This document shows positions 45,257 to 57,425 of a stretch of 64,000 nt of DNA, in pieces. The notes under the pieces are model-generated. The model saw only the letters and a program-made list of their open reading frames with translations, was not told the origin of the DNA and did no database searches. Both the position numbers and the translations under genes were made by a program. The stretch comes from Arachis hypogaea. Lineage: Eukaryota > Streptophyta > Magnoliopsida > Fabales > Fabaceae. The stretch is from positions 58,567,546 through 58,631,545 of the forward strand of contig NC_092054.1 of NCBI RefSeq assembly GCF_003086295.3, in the 5' to 3' direction. Position 1 is the first letter of the stretch. Each line of letters opens with the position of its first letter.

Positions 45257-46795
45257 CCTAAAAGAAAGAAAAGAGAAAGTATGTTAAAATGTCAAGGGTT
45301 AGAACAAGGGAGAGGGCGGGAAAGATGGTAATCAATGCACATTAAAAGATGAATGATGTTAACACATGGTCATGACTACATGTGAGAAACAACAATGGAA
45401 ATATAGCAAGTGCATATGATGACAATTAAATGCAAGGTGTTTATTGGCATGCAGGCAAAGGCATGAGTAGCATAGATCAAGCATTCAATGTCCAAGTTAG
45501 ATTACCAAGCCTTTCAAACTAATAACCTGTTTGTAATGACAATTATATTGAACGAATATGATATGAAAAAAGGTTTTGTGAAAAGAAAGCATTGAGAGTA
45601 GTAGGATAAAAGATATTGAGAAATAGTGCACAATGCCATACGGGCGTTTTCACAAACACATAGCATGCATGGTGAATAATCTAATGAAAATAATAAATTG
45701 AACATGCAAGCAACTCTTTAAAAATTAATATATAATTGCCAAACAATTTTGCAACAATCCACAAGCATATCATAAGAAGCAATGACCTAAATAAATTTCC
45801 AACACCAATTAAAAGAAAAAGAAAGAAAAAGAAACATGGATAATGAAAGTAAAAAGGGAAGAGAATGGAAAAAAATAAAGAAGAAGAGTAGAAAAGTAAG
45901 GAGGGAAGAAGAAAAGAAAAACCTTGATAATGGTGGTGAGAGAGAGAGAAAGTAGAAAGTGAGAAAGAAGGAAGAAGAAAGGAAGGGGAAGAAAGAAATA
46001 AGAAGGGAAAAGAGAAAGTAGGATTTAGGGAAGAGAAATAGAAGATATTTTGGCAGATTAGGGTAAGCTGTGCGACACAAGCGACGCGGACGCGTGGGGT
46101 ACGCGTTCGCGCGGATGGCGCCTATATGGATCGACGCAGTCGCATCGGTCACGCGGACGCGTGACTCGCTTGGTGCCACTGGCACGAGGGCAGCCTCGCG
46201 CTCGCACAATTCTTTGTTCGAAACTCATTGTTGCTAAATCCCAGGGTGACGCATTCGCGTGGTGGACACGATCGCGTGGATGGCCAATATTGGAAGGTCA
46301 CGCGGACACGTGGAGCACGCGTTCGCGTGGTAAGGCCTGTGCGTCTAGCGCCAGCCCAGCACCACTTCAGCACAACTTTCGGCCATGCACCCTTTCTTAC
46401 GTCGATTTTCAGGTCACGCGTCCGCGTGGGTGACGCGGATGCGTGGGAGGCGTTATTCCACATGACGCAGACGCGTCAGCGACGCGGTCACGTGGGTCAA
46501 TTTGTGCCTAAGGCATGCCTCCAGCCACGCTCCCGCGTGACTCTCTGTTCGATTTATTTTTCTTTCTTACTCACCTGCGACGCGAATGCGTCGGCGACGC
46601 TGTCGCGTCGCGTGCCCCCATTTTTTTTCTTTTTTTTTTCAATATAAAAATGAAGATGCAAACTAAATGTGCTAATAATGAGAAGAGTTATTGAAGAAGA
46701 AAACTAAGAAGAAAGGAAAGAACGATCATACCACGGTGGGTTGTCTCCCACCCTGCACTTTGCTTTAACGTCCTTAAGTTGGACGCTCCACTAGC
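45257..46795 (-). other. element C spacer between integrase and accessory ORF
   Basis: Purine-rich on + (45810-46030), then the CpG motif array. No gene. Corresponds to 37495-39040 of element D. Confidence 0.6.
46080..46620. repeat. array of GACGCGGACGCGTGG motifs
   Basis: More than a dozen variants of 'acgcggacgcgtgg' and 'cacgcgttcgcgtgg', on average richer in intact CpG than the element D copy. They create spurious GC-rich ORFs on both strands. Confidence 0.9.
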
Positions 46796-49292
46796 TCAGT
46801 CTTCCGCTGTGGGTGGATCCTCCAAGAGGAAGATCTCTAGCTCCTTAGTTTTCGTCGCCTTCTCACCATGATATAGCTTTAAGCGATGTCCATTAACTTT
46901 GATGAATTCAGAGCTTGAAGGGTGACTTAAGTGGAAAACTCCGTATGGCTCAGCCTTCTCTACTCTATATGGACCTTCCCATCTTGATCTCAACTTGCCT
47001 GGCATGAGCCTCAGTCTAGAGTTGTAAAGGAGGACAAAGTCCCCAGGTTGGAACTCTCTCCTCTTGATGTGCTTATCATGCACAGCCTTCATCTTTTCCT
47101 TGTACAGCCTTGAGTTCTCATAAGCTTCTAGGTGCAGGCTCTCTAATTCTTGCAGTTGCAACTTCCTCTCAGTTCCGGCCTTCTCAAAATCCATATTGCA
47201 CTCCTTTACTGCCCAAAAGGCTTTGTGCTCTACCTCAACTGGGAGGTGACAGGCCTTTCCATAAACTAAACGGAAAGGACTCATCCCAATGGGTATCTTG
47301 TATGCTGTTCTGTATGCCCAGAGTGCATCTTGTAGTCTGGTGCTCCAGTCTCTTCTATTAGGTTTGACTATCTTCTGCAATATACTCTTTATCTCTCTGT
47401 TGGACACCTCAGCTTGCCCATTAGTCTGGGGATGGTAGGCTGTTGCCACTTGATGAACTATCCTATGCTTCTTCAGTAATCCTGTTAGTCTCCTGTTACA
47501 GAAATGGGTGCCTTGATCGCTCACGATTGCTCGTGGTGATCCAAAGCGACAAATAATATGGGTTCTAACAAAGGAAACAACAGTGTTAGCATCATGAGTG
47601 CGGGTAGAAATTGCTTCCACCCATTTAGAAATGTAATCCACAGCTAACAATATATAAAAATAACCATTAGAATTTGGAAATGGACCCATGAAGTCAATGC
47701 CCCAAACATAAAAAATTTCACAGAAAAGCATAGTCTGTTGAGGCATCTCATCCCTCTTAGATATATTACCAAACCTTTGGCATGGGGAACAAGATTTACA
47801 AAATTCAGCAGCGTCTTTAAAAAGGGTAGGCCACCAGAATCCACAGACTAAAATTTTTCTAGCTGTTCTTTGAGGGCCAAAATGTCTTCCACTCTCAAAT
47901 GAGTGGCAGGCCTCTAAAATAGACTGGAATTCTGATTGAGGCACACACCGTCTAATTACCTGGTCAGTGCCACATCTCCATAAATATGGGTCATCCCATA
48001 TATAATATTTGGACTTGCTTTTCAGCTTGTCTCTTTGATGCTTAGTAAAGTTTGGAGGAAAAGTGCGGCTAACTAGATAATTAGCTACAGGCGCATACCA
48101 AGGGACTACTTCAGATATTGCTTGCAGGTTATCAAATGGAAAATTGTCATTTATAGGAGTGGAGGTATCCTTAATGTGCTCAAGGCGACTCAAGTGGTCT
48201 GCCACTAGATTCTGGTTACCACTCCTGTCCTTAATTTCTAAATCAAATTCTTGCAGTAGCAGTATCCAACGTATAAGCCTTGGTTTGGACTCCTTTTTAG
48301 CTAATAAATACTTTAGAGCTGCATGGTCTGAGTACACTACTACTTTAGCACCAAGTAAATAGGCTCGGAATTTATCCAGAGCAAAAACAATGGCAAGAAG
48401 CTCTTTCTCAGTAGTAGTGTAATTAGACTGAGCTGTGTCTAAAGTCTTAGACGCATAAGCAATTACAAAAGGATCCTTACCTTCACGCTGAGCCAGCACT
48501 GCTCCTACTGCATGATTGGAAGCATCGCACATGATTTCAAATGGCTGGCTCCAGTCTGGTCCTCTCACAATTGGGGCTTGAGTCAGGGCGGTCTTCAGCT
48601 TATCAAATGCTTGTTTGTAGTCCTCACTAAACTCGAACTCAATATCTTTCTGCAGTAGTCTGGATAAGGGTAGTGCTACCTTACTAAAGTCCCTTATGAA
48701 TCTCCGGTAAAAACCTGCATGGCCAAGGAATGAATGGACTTCCCTCACAGAGGAGGGGTAAGGCAAACTAGAAATAACATCCACTTTTGCTGGATCTACA
48801 AAGATGCCAGTACTAGACACAACATGTCCTAGTACAATCCCTTGTTTTACCATAAAGTGACATTTTTAAAAATTCAACACAAGATTTGTACTGACACATC
48901 TATCTAATACTCTAGATAAACTATCCAAGCAAAGGCTAAATGAATCACCATAAACACTAAAATCATCCATAAAAACCTCCATACAGTTCTCAATAAGGTC
49001 AGAAAAAAGACTCATCATGCACCTTTGGAATGTAGCTGGCGCATTGCACAAGCCAAAGGGCATTCTCTTATAAGCATAAGTGCCAAAAGGACATGTAAAA
49101 GTAGTCTTTTCCTAATTTTCAGGAGCTATATAGATTTAAAAATAGCCTGTATAACCATCTAAAAAGCAATAATGGGATTTACCTGACAGGCGATCAAGCA
49201 TCTGATCAATGAATGGCAAGAGGTAATAATCCTTGCGAGTGGCTTGGTTGAGACGCCTATAGTCAATGAAAACTCTCCATGAATTCTGCACT
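46796..49292 (-). pseudogene. element C RT, RNase H and integrase
   Basis: The RT core on minus (49292-48854) carries WRVFIDYRRLNQAT, MPFGLCNAPATFQR and the catalytic FMDD (about 48961-48972), broken by two stops near 49110-49140 and one near 48870. From 48853 a single 685-codon frame runs to 46796. It holds [21 protein letters not shown], RNase H ([32 protein letters not shown]), the integrase HHCC domain ([11 protein letters not shown]...CKSCSPCQ) and core ([25 protein letters not shown]: the D,D,E residues), then [11 protein letters not shown]. It copies RNA and inserts cDNA. The enzyme C-terminal two thirds are intact and RT is only lightly damaged. Confidence 0.93.
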
Positions 49293-50192
49293 CTAGTTGT
49301 CAGAAGCATGCGCATTTCTTACTGTTGTGATTCCAGACTTCTTGGGCACCACTTGTACTGGACTGACCCATTCACTATCTGAGATGGGATAAATGATATC
49401 TGCTTCAAGTATCCTGGTCACTTCTTTCATGACAACTTCTAAGATGGTGGGATTTAGTCTTCTTTGAGGTTGACGGACAGGCTTTTCTCCCTCTTCTAGG
49501 AATATTTTGTGCTCACAAACTTGAGGGCTGATGCCTACTATATCTTCCAGGCTCCATCCAATTGCTTTCTTGTGTTTCCTCAGCACACTGAGTAACTGTT
49601 CTTCTTGTTGGGAAGTGAGTTTCCTTGCAATAATAACTGGAAACTTCTGCTTGTCCTCAAGGTAAGCATACTTGAGGTGTGGAGGGAGGGGCTTTAATTC
49701 CAATTTCTGCTCATGGCCAGGCTCTGGATCATCCGGAGCTGGTGATAATGGCAAAGTGCCCTCATTGCCCTCTGAAAGTGTCCCCACACTTGGACCTTGT
49801 TCTGTGTACTTCTCTTCTAATTCCTCCTGGTGAACTTCAGCCATGGTTTCATCTATGATGTCACACTGGGAGATAGAGTAATTATGCGGAGGGTGCCTCA
49901 TAGCTTCATTTAAACTGAATTTCACCATTCTGCCATCTATTTCAAAAGAATAAGTTCCTGAAAATGCGTCCAGCTTGAACTTTGAAGTCTTCAGGAATGG
50001 TCTTCCAAGCAAGATTGATGATGGCCTTCCTGAGTCATTAGGGGGCATTTCGAGAATGTAGAAGTCAATGGAAAATGTGAGTCCCTTAATGCTCATTAAT
50101 ACATCTTCAGCAACTCCAACCACTGTAATAATGCTTTTATCTGCTAACACAAAATGAGCTGCCGACCTTTTTAAGGGAGGGAGCCTCAAAGT

Positions 50193-50271
<79 letters not shown>

Positions 50272-51028
50272 GCATTATACTAACACATGCTCCTAAATCA
50301 CACATGCAGTCAGAAAATATCAGACCATCAATAATACAATTAACCATACATGGACCTGGATCACTACACTTTTCAGGTATACCTCCCATTAAAGCAGATA
50401 TAGAACTACCTAAAGGAATAGTTTCTAATTCATTAATTTTGTCTTTATGTATGCATAAATCTTTTAGAAACTTTGCATATTTAGGTACCTGCTGAATAAC
50501 ATCAAAAAGGGGAACAGTTACCTCAACCTTTTTGAATATTTCTACCATTTTGGGATCAAGTTCCATCTGCTTCCTGGGCTTCCTTGCAATTTGTGGAAAT
50601 GGGATAAGAGGGACGTTTACTGCAGCGTCTGCATCCTTTGGTGCTTCTTTCTGTGGTTGAACTTCTTCTTCTTCAACCATGTCTTGTATGTCCTATTCCT
50701 CTTCAGCATCCTCTACTTCCACCACCTCTTCAGCTGAGGCGTGTTCTGTTGGGATTGGCTCCTCCTGATTCCTCTCTTGTAGTGTGGTTTCGGACCTTAG
50801 AGTGATGGCATTAATGCCACCCTTTGGATTAGGTAAGGGTTGAGAAGAAATTCCATTGGAGCTTGCATGTTGAATGTTTGAAGTATTGGATGATCCCAGC
50901 TGAGAGATGAGAGCTTGTATAGCAAATGTTAGACCGTTAAGTGAACTTTCCATGTTCCTTTGTCCTTGTGCAATGGATTGAAGTGCCTCGTCACTCGGAG
51001 CGGAATTAGAATGAGTAATCTGCAGAAC
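49293..51028 (-). pseudogene. element C gag tail, aspartic protease and RT start
   Basis: On minus: a linker with NPKGGINAITLRS (about 50810), a stop at 50693, then ARKPRKQMELDPKMVEIFKK and IPLGSSISALMGGIPEK. The protease active site CDLGACVSIMPL follows (DLGA in place of DTGA). The frame then runs into a long Tyr-Ile repeat encoded by the (AT)n run at 50196-50268 and stops. The next frame (50189-49293) resumes at LRLPPLKRS, with SSILLGRPFLKTSKFKLD, LKYAYLED, EEQLLSVLRKHKKAIGWSLEDI and RLNPTILEVVMKEV. A further frameshift near 49310 precedes the RT core. The protease would mature the polyprotein. Confidence 0.9.
50196..50268. repeat. (AT)36 microsatellite inside the protease gene
   Basis: Perfect AT run of about 73 bases. 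At the same place element D has only 'catatacagacaat', so the run grew from a short TATA-like seed after the two copies separated. Confidence 0.97.
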
Positions 51029-52348
51029 TTATTGCTGGTTGTGCTGTGTTCCTTGGGATTGCCTCAAGTGAGGTGCTCTGTAAGGATAGTTCTGGTTCTG
51101 GTTCTGCTGCCTGTTGTTGTTATTATTCCACCTCTGATTTCCTTGATTGTCTCTGCCTCCTCTGTTATTGTTGTCTCTCCAACTCTGCTTAGAATTATCT
51201 CTCCAACCTTGGTTAGAATTGTCCTGCCATCCATGGTTGTAGCTGCTACCTTGATTGTATCCTTGGTTGGCGTGGTCATAGAAGTTATGAATGGCTGCTA
51301 CAGTGTTGTCTTTCTGCTGGAGCTGCGAGCATTCATCAGTATAATGGCTATAATCAGCACAGATCCCACATACTCTCTGTGGAACTAACTGTTGGCTCTG
51401 CTGCGCTTGTTGTGACTCAACTGCATCTGCTTCAGTAAGTTTGTCATCTCACATATACTCTGAGTCAGAGCAGTAGTCTCCTTACTAGAAGATACCTCTG
51501 CAACAGCTTTTGACCAGCTTTGTTTCTGCCTGTGATTTCGAGTAGATTCAGCTAAGTCGCTGATCAATTGCCATTCCTCATCAGTGGTCTTGTACTTTTT
51601 CATAGACCTATTTCTAGCACTTTCCAATGTGGTTTTATCTTGAGGCCTCATGCCCTGTGTGACGTAGCCGAGCAACACTATCTTGTCAATCATATGGTGG
51701 GGGGCATGCTTCCAGAAGGTTGTTGAAGCGCTCCCAGTATTCGTAGAGAGTCTCGGACTTGTCTTGAACAATCATGGAGATGTCTTTCCTCAGTTTATCA
51801 GTAACTTTAGTGGGAAAGAATTTTTCCAAAAATTCTCTTCTAAGCGTATTCCAGTCAGAAACAGTTGTTGTGGGTTGAGTGTAGTACCACTCTCTTGCCT
51901 TTTCCTCAAGAGAGAATGGGAAGGCTTTCAACAGAATAGAAGTTTCATCTGCACCATCACGCCTGACAGTAGAACAGGCTGCTTGAAAATCCCTAAGGTG
52001 CTTGATAGGCTCTTGAGCAGGTAAGCCATGAAACTTAGGCATCAAGTTGAGTAGTGCAGTCTTTATTTCAAAATCTGTAGCCACTGCTGGGTGATGCACT
52101 TGAAACGGTTGCATTGTAAAATTAGGGGCTCCAGCCTCCTGGATAGTAACTCTCCTAGGTGCTCCCATGTCACCTGCACATAAATCAACCGAATCAGTAG
52201 AAAGGGAGCATGTTTCTTCCTTACGTGATGTTTCAGATTCGCCCTCGGGGAGGACTAACTGACGCCGAGCTTGCCTTATACGTGAAATAGTTCTTTCAAT
52301 CTCAGGATCAAATACTGGCAAGCTTGGATCAGGAAGTGAACACATCAT
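51029..52348 (-). pseudogene. element C gag
   Basis: On minus, ATG at 52348 lies only about 76 bases after the primer site. The frame contains FDPEIERTISRIRQAR, AREWYYTQPTTTVSDW, LRREFLEKFFP and ETLYEYWERFNNLLEACP, the classic plant Retrotrans_gag domain. A frameshift near 51690-51720 moves it to the second frame (MIDKIVLLGYVTQGM...SICEMTNLLKQMQ), with a break near 51385. The nucleic-acid knuckle CGICADYSHYTDEC (CCHC spacing 2-4-4) is followed by a glycine/asparagine-rich RDNNNRGG tail, and a stop lies at 51029-51031. Gag forms the particle and binds RNA. Confidence 0.9.
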
Positions 52349-52424
52349 TTAACGAAAGAAACATGCAGCTCATAGTAGCAAAATAAATAAATTCCAATCA
52401 ATAACTTAGCACTCTATTGCAACT

Positions 52425-52441
52425 CCCCGGCAACGGCGCCA
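52425..52441 (-). promoter_or_regulatory. element C primer-binding site, tRNA-Asp
   Basis: On minus TGGCGCCGTTGCCGGGG, 17 bases matching the complement of the plant tRNA-Asp 3' end, placed five bases after the LTR end. Confidence 0.93.
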
Positions 52442-52446
52442 AAAAT

Positions 52447-53922
52447 TGACGTGGCAGAAATTGGCGGGTTAAGAAATTCTTATAAGAGATACGTTGCAAG
52501 TACAGTTCTTAACCAACAAAAATCCGCTTATCAATTTAGAAGGGTTGTCACAAAATTAGAATTAAAATACTGGGAGTATGAATCACAGGTCGTCTCCCAA
52601 CGAGTTGCAGAAAGGTGTGCTATTTTATTAATCAAATGTTTTCAAAAATGGTTTTGAGTTAGTAAACAGGGAATTAATTCAGAGAATTTATGTAATTTAA
52701 ATAAAAACCTTGACCGGGAGTAGATTAGTTGGAAGCCCTATCCTTGATGGAGATTTCCCAAGATCAAAGTGATAATTGAAGGTTGCCTGCTCAGTTATCC
52801 TTTACCAGATAAAGGAAAGTTAAGCAAGTTGGAAGTCAGCTTCTATTCACAAGTTCTAATCCTCTCCCCTGGAAAGGACTAGTGTTAGTGATTAGAGGGC
52901 AACCCAATGCTAAACCCAACTATAATTTTACTCTTGAGCATTCCAACTCAAGGTCCTCCTTTCAATCAACTCCCAATCAAGTTATGGAACTACTCGCTCA
53001 TTATGAATGTAAACTTCGCAAAATAAGAAAAGGGAATGAAGAAAGACATGATGAATAATAATCAAAAGGATCAATTAAAAATAAAAATAGTTCTTGTAGT
53101 AATAAATTCTAAAAATAATCCAATAGTAACTCTGAATAAATTAAGGATATGGAAGAGTAAGTGACAAGTAAGGAAACAAACTAGAATGATGAAGTCTTGA
53201 CGGAGGTAACAACTCTTCTCAATATCCCAATCCAAAAAGCAATAAAATCAAAATCCTAAGAACTATGAATGTGTAGAGAAAAAACCTAGAGGAGGAGTAA
53301 AATCAGATCTGAAACTAAAATTATGCAGAATGAATGTTGTTTTTGGTCTCTGCATGTTTCCTGTCTCTAATCTGCTTTTCTGGGCCGAAAATTGGGTCAA
53401 AATAGAGCCTAAAATTGCCCCAGTAAATTCTGCAGATTCTGCAGATCGCGCACGTCACGCGATCGCGTCATCCAGCGTTTTGCCTTGCCACGCGTGCGCG
53501 TTGTCCACGCATTCGCGTCACTTGTGCAGTTTCCAATCCATGCGTTTGCGTCAGGCACGCGAGCACATCAGTGCAATTTCCTCTGTCTCACGCGGTCGCG
53601 TGAGCCATGTGTCCGTGTCGCTTCTCGCTGGTCATCTCCTCAATTTCTTGTGTTCCTTCCATTTTTGCAAGCCTCCTTTCCAATCTCTAAGTCATTCATG
53701 CCCTATAAAGCCTGAAACGCTTGACACATAGATCACGGCATCGAATGGAATATAGGAGAATTTAAAATACATAGTTAAAAATCTATAGGAAGCAAGTTTT
53801 CAACCATGGAGTAATTTTGGGAAGGAATTGTAAATACATGCTAATTTAATGAATAAGTGGGTAAAGATATGATAAAACCACACAATTAAACACAATATAG
53901 ACCATAAAATAATGGTTTATCA
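52447..53922 (-). repeat. element C 5' LTR
   Basis: On minus TGATAAACC... to ...TGCCACGTCA. Partner of 41049-42538. It holds the ACGCG motif cluster at 53445-53620. Confidence 0.94.
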
Positions 53923-55638
53923 GTGGGGTTCAGTCTCTTTTGAGGTTGATGGACAGGCCTTGCTCCCTCTTCTAAAAATATCCTATTCTCAGAAACTTGA
54001 GGGCTGATGCCTGCTATATCCGCCAAGCTCCACCCAATTGCTTTCTTGTATCTTCTCAACACACTAAGCAACTGCTCCTCCTGCTGGGAAGTGAGTTCCC
54101 TTGCAATGATAACTGGGAGCTTCTGATTATCCTCAAGGTAAGCATACTTGAGGTGGGGTGGAAGGGGATTTAACTCCATTTTCTGCTCATGGCTAGGTAC
54201 TTAATCATCTAAAGCTAGTGATAACGGCAAAGTGTCCTCATTGTGTTCAGACAGTTTCCCCACACTTGTATCTTGCTCCATGTGTAGCTCTTCTACTTCT
54301 TCTTGGTGAACTACAGCTACAATCTCATCAATAATGTCACGCTGGAAGATGGAATGATCTTCTGGAGGGTGCTTCATAGCTTCATCCAGGTTGAAGCTCA
54401 TTGCTCTGCCATCTATCTCAAAAGAGTAAGTTCCTGAGAAGGCATCTAATTTGAAGTTTGAAGTCTTCAGGAATGGCCTTCCAAGTAGGATGGATGATGG
54501 TCTTCCTGAGTCATTAGGGGGCATCTCCAAAATATAGAAGTCAATAGGAAATGTGAGCCCCTTAATGCTCACCAGCACATCCTCAGCAATTCCAACCACT
54601 GTGATTATGCTTTTATCTGCCAAAACAAAATGAGCTGTCGACCTTTTTAAGGGAGGGAGCCTCAAAGTATCATATACAGACAATGACATAATACTCACAC
54701 ACGCACCTAAATCACACATGCAGTTAGAAAATGTTACACCCCCCAATGGTACACGTAACTATACATGGCCCTGGATTCCCACATTTTTCTGGTATAGCAC
54801 CTATTAAAGAAAATATTGAGCTACCTAAGGGAATGGTTTCTAAATCCTGTATTCTATCCTTATGCATGCATAAATCTTTTAAAAATTTTGCATATTTAGG
54901 TACCTGGCTAATGGCATAAAAAACCGGAATGGTTACCTCAATCTTTTTGAAGATCTCCACCATCTTTGGGTCGAGCTCCATCTGCTTTCTGGACTTCCTA
55001 GCAAGGTGTGGAAAGGGGATAGGGATGGCGTCTCTTGTAGCTTCAGCTTCCTTTGGTGCGCTATTCTCTGGTTGATCTGCTTCTTCTTCAGCCATGTCTT
55101 ATACTTCATCCCCCTCCTCAGCATCTTCTACCTCAACAACATCTTCAACTTGAATGTTCTCCTTTGAGCTTGGCTCCTCATGATTCCTCTCTTGCAGTGT
55201 GGTTCTGGACCTCAAAGTGATGGCATTGATTCCACCTTTGGGGTTGGGTAAGGGTTGAGAAGGAATGGCACCGGAGCTTGAAGGTTGATTGTTGGAGGCA
55301 ATTAGTGAATCCATCCGGGAGATGAGAGCTTGTAAAGTAGCATTCAGACCGTTCATGGTAGAGGTAAGTGTATTCTGAATGTCTTAGTGTCCTTGCATCA
55401 TAGTGCGAAGCATCTCATCATTGGAAGAAGAAGGAGGGTAAGTAATTTAAGGGGCCTACTGTTGGTTGTTCTGAGGTGCTTGGGACTGCCTTAGGTGAGG
55501 CGCTCGGTAAGGCTGGTTTTGGTTCTGCTGTTGATAGGGAGGATTCTGCTGATACCGATTTTGTTGATTGTTATTATTATTCCACCTCTGATTTCCTTGG
55601 TTGTCTCTACCTCCTCTGTTATAGTTGTCCCTCCATAA
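53923..55638 (-). pseudogene. element D gag tail, protease and RT start
   Basis: On minus it begins abruptly in the RDNYNRGGRDNQGNQRW tail of gag. NPKGGINAITLRS and RKQMELDPKMVEIFKK follow, with stops near 55454, 55388 and 55099. A frameshift near 54740 precedes the protease site CDLGACVSIMSLSVYDTLRL, then SSILLGRPFLKTSNFKLD, a stop at 54201, LKYAYLEDNQKLP and KKAIGWSLADI. It ends at RLNPT, where element C is inserted. The gene resumes at 41048. The upstream gag is missing. Confidence 0.9.
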
Positions 55639-57127
55639 TCGCATAAAACTCTACAAAATTCAGGTCACGTAGATGTCAAAGAGAACCATGGAGTACAAAT
55701 ACACGTGAGTTTCTGTAGTCAACTTTTAATTTATTTCCTTTGTTTTCTTTTCTTTCAGTATTTTTCTTCTTTTTTTAAGCATTTTGCTTTCTTTTCAATT
55801 GCTATTTCACTTTTCTATTTATTTAAAATTTTCATTTATTTTATATATTTTCTTTTATTACAATTCTTTACATTATTTGTCACAATTTTACTAAGTATTT
55901 CATATATTTTTTGTACAAGTAATTGTTCGACACATACATTAAGTAAATCCTGGGTTGAGTTCATTATTTTAAAGAGGAGTCATATTTGCTTTCCGAATTG
56001 AGATCTTGACATAGGCTTGATTCGACACCCTATCGTGATTGGCCAAAATCAAGTGAAACATAATCATTTGCTTATTTAAAAGTCTCAAAAATAAAGATGA
56101 GATGATTAATGAAACTATAAATGTCTTAACTAGAAAATATTTTTAAATTGTATTTCGTATAACAAAGAAAATTGTTTCAACAACAAAGTACGTAATATCA
56201 ATGATAGTGTGTTTGCCAGAAAATATTTCGATAAGTATATTTTGTTAGAGATACAATGATCAAGTAAAATAAGTTGTGTCAAGATTGATAAAATGTGATG
56301 TCGACAGAAGCAATGTAAGGGAATGATCAAAGAAATACTTGGAAACTCACATAGATGTTATTGTTTTGACAATTACTAATTAGAATAGAGGATGTTTTGA
56401 CAAAGATGTCAATCAATAGTATATGTTTAGACAGTCGATAGTAGATACTTTGACAATCGATTTTAGATGTTTTCAACAAGAATGTCAAAAATATCTTTTG
56501 GAAGCAAGTGAGATGAGTTAGAAATAACAAGACATACTGAAGTCAGCTAAACAGCACGGAGAGTATAAGTTGAAGGAACATTTAGAGAATTGCATACAAT
56601 AATCTTAATTAGACAGATAGTTGGGTCAACAAAAAAAGATTAGATGGATAGATCGAATGTCGACATATTTTAATTTCAAAATTTGAATTCAAATAACTTG
56701 ATAGACTTATTTAACATGTGAAGATTGTGTAGATGAGGAAAAGCTGACAGGTGTCAAGCATGGAACGATGGAATTATTCTATAAATGTAAAGTCCATCAA
56801 TTGTAAATGTGTTGGAATTTCACTCACATGATACACTTACAAACTTATCAATCTCCGCGATACAAAATAGTTTACAAGTTAATTATTTGAGTAACGTTCC
56901 TTCCCTCGTCATGTTAATTTCATTTTCATTTCTCTATTTCAATTTCATTTTCCATTCAAATTCATGTTTGCATCAATTCTATAATTTTATTTCATGTTCC
57001 ACAAACAAGTCTTAATATTTTAAAATTCTATAATGATTAGGGTCTATTCAAAAATGGTGTTAATGCAATGTTACTATTGAAATTTCACATGGGTTTATTT
57101 CATTTGCATATGTCTGATGTCACAAAC
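55639..57127. other. unassigned flank; possible LTR or untranslated region
   Basis: AT-rich with no ORF. Recurrent 'gtcgac' and 'tcgaca' words resemble those in element E. TATAAAT at 56780-56786, about 230 bases before 'ttccacaaacaagtc', could be an LTR promoter. I cannot define ends. It probably includes the 3' part of element E. Confidence 0.35.
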
Positions 57128-57425
57128 TATTGAAGGAGCTTGATACTGTTGAAGAAGACCGGGATATAGCTCTTTTATGTCACTGAGCTATGCAATTATT
57201 TTGTGCACATTTATCCAAGGTGATTTGGTGCTCTGTATGATTGAAGAAGTTCTTAAATCTCATGTACATAGTAAATTATCAGCCACATGTAAAAGACCTT
57301 TCCAAATTATTTAAGTTTTGGGCAAAGATAACTATAAGTTACAAACTTTAGATGGCAAAGATTTGACTGGAATATGAAATGTATCCAACTTTTTTAAATA
57401 TATATTATAGTTAAGCTGGAGGAGG
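57128..57425 (+). pseudogene. orphan gypsy integrase C-terminal tail
   Basis: In broken frames the + strand reads AKELDTVEEDRDIALL, GDLVLCMIEEVLKS, GKDNYKLQTLDGKDLTG and NVSNFFKYIL. This matches the end of Tat-type integrases (the strand usually seen as GDLVLRKI...YxLQTLEGK...WNxxNLKKYY). No core domain precedes it. It is not the tail of element E integrase, which is complete at 28664-28960, so it marks another, older element. Confidence 0.55.

Larger units (their letters stand above)
41049..53922 (-). mobile_element. complete Athila-like Ty3/gypsy element C (12.9 kb)
   Basis: Inserted in element D RT with perfect 5-bp duplications GTGGG (41044-41048 and 53923-53927). On minus it has the 5' LTR (53922-52447), a perfect tRNA-Asp primer site, gag with a CCHC knuckle, protease, RT, RNase H, integrase, a CpG-motif spacer, a Transposase_32-type ORF, a polypurine tract and the 3' LTR (42538-41049). 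All enzyme domains are present, but frameshifts and stops interrupt gag, protease and RT. LTRs of 1476 and 1490 bp differ by a few percent by eye. It may be a FIDEL-like element of peanut (recollection). Confidence 0.93.
31698..55638 (-). mobile_element. Athila-like Ty3/gypsy element D, 5'-truncated and interrupted
   Basis: Read on minus: gag tail and protease (55638-53923), then element C (53922-41049) inside RT, then RT, RNase H, integrase (41048-39041), a CpG-motif spacer, an accessory ORF, a 3' untranslated region holding solo LTR 34960-33354, a polypurine tract, and the 3' LTR (33148-31698). The 5' LTR, primer site and N-terminal gag are missing; homology to element C stops at about 55638. 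Same family as C, at clearly lower quality. Confidence 0.85.
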
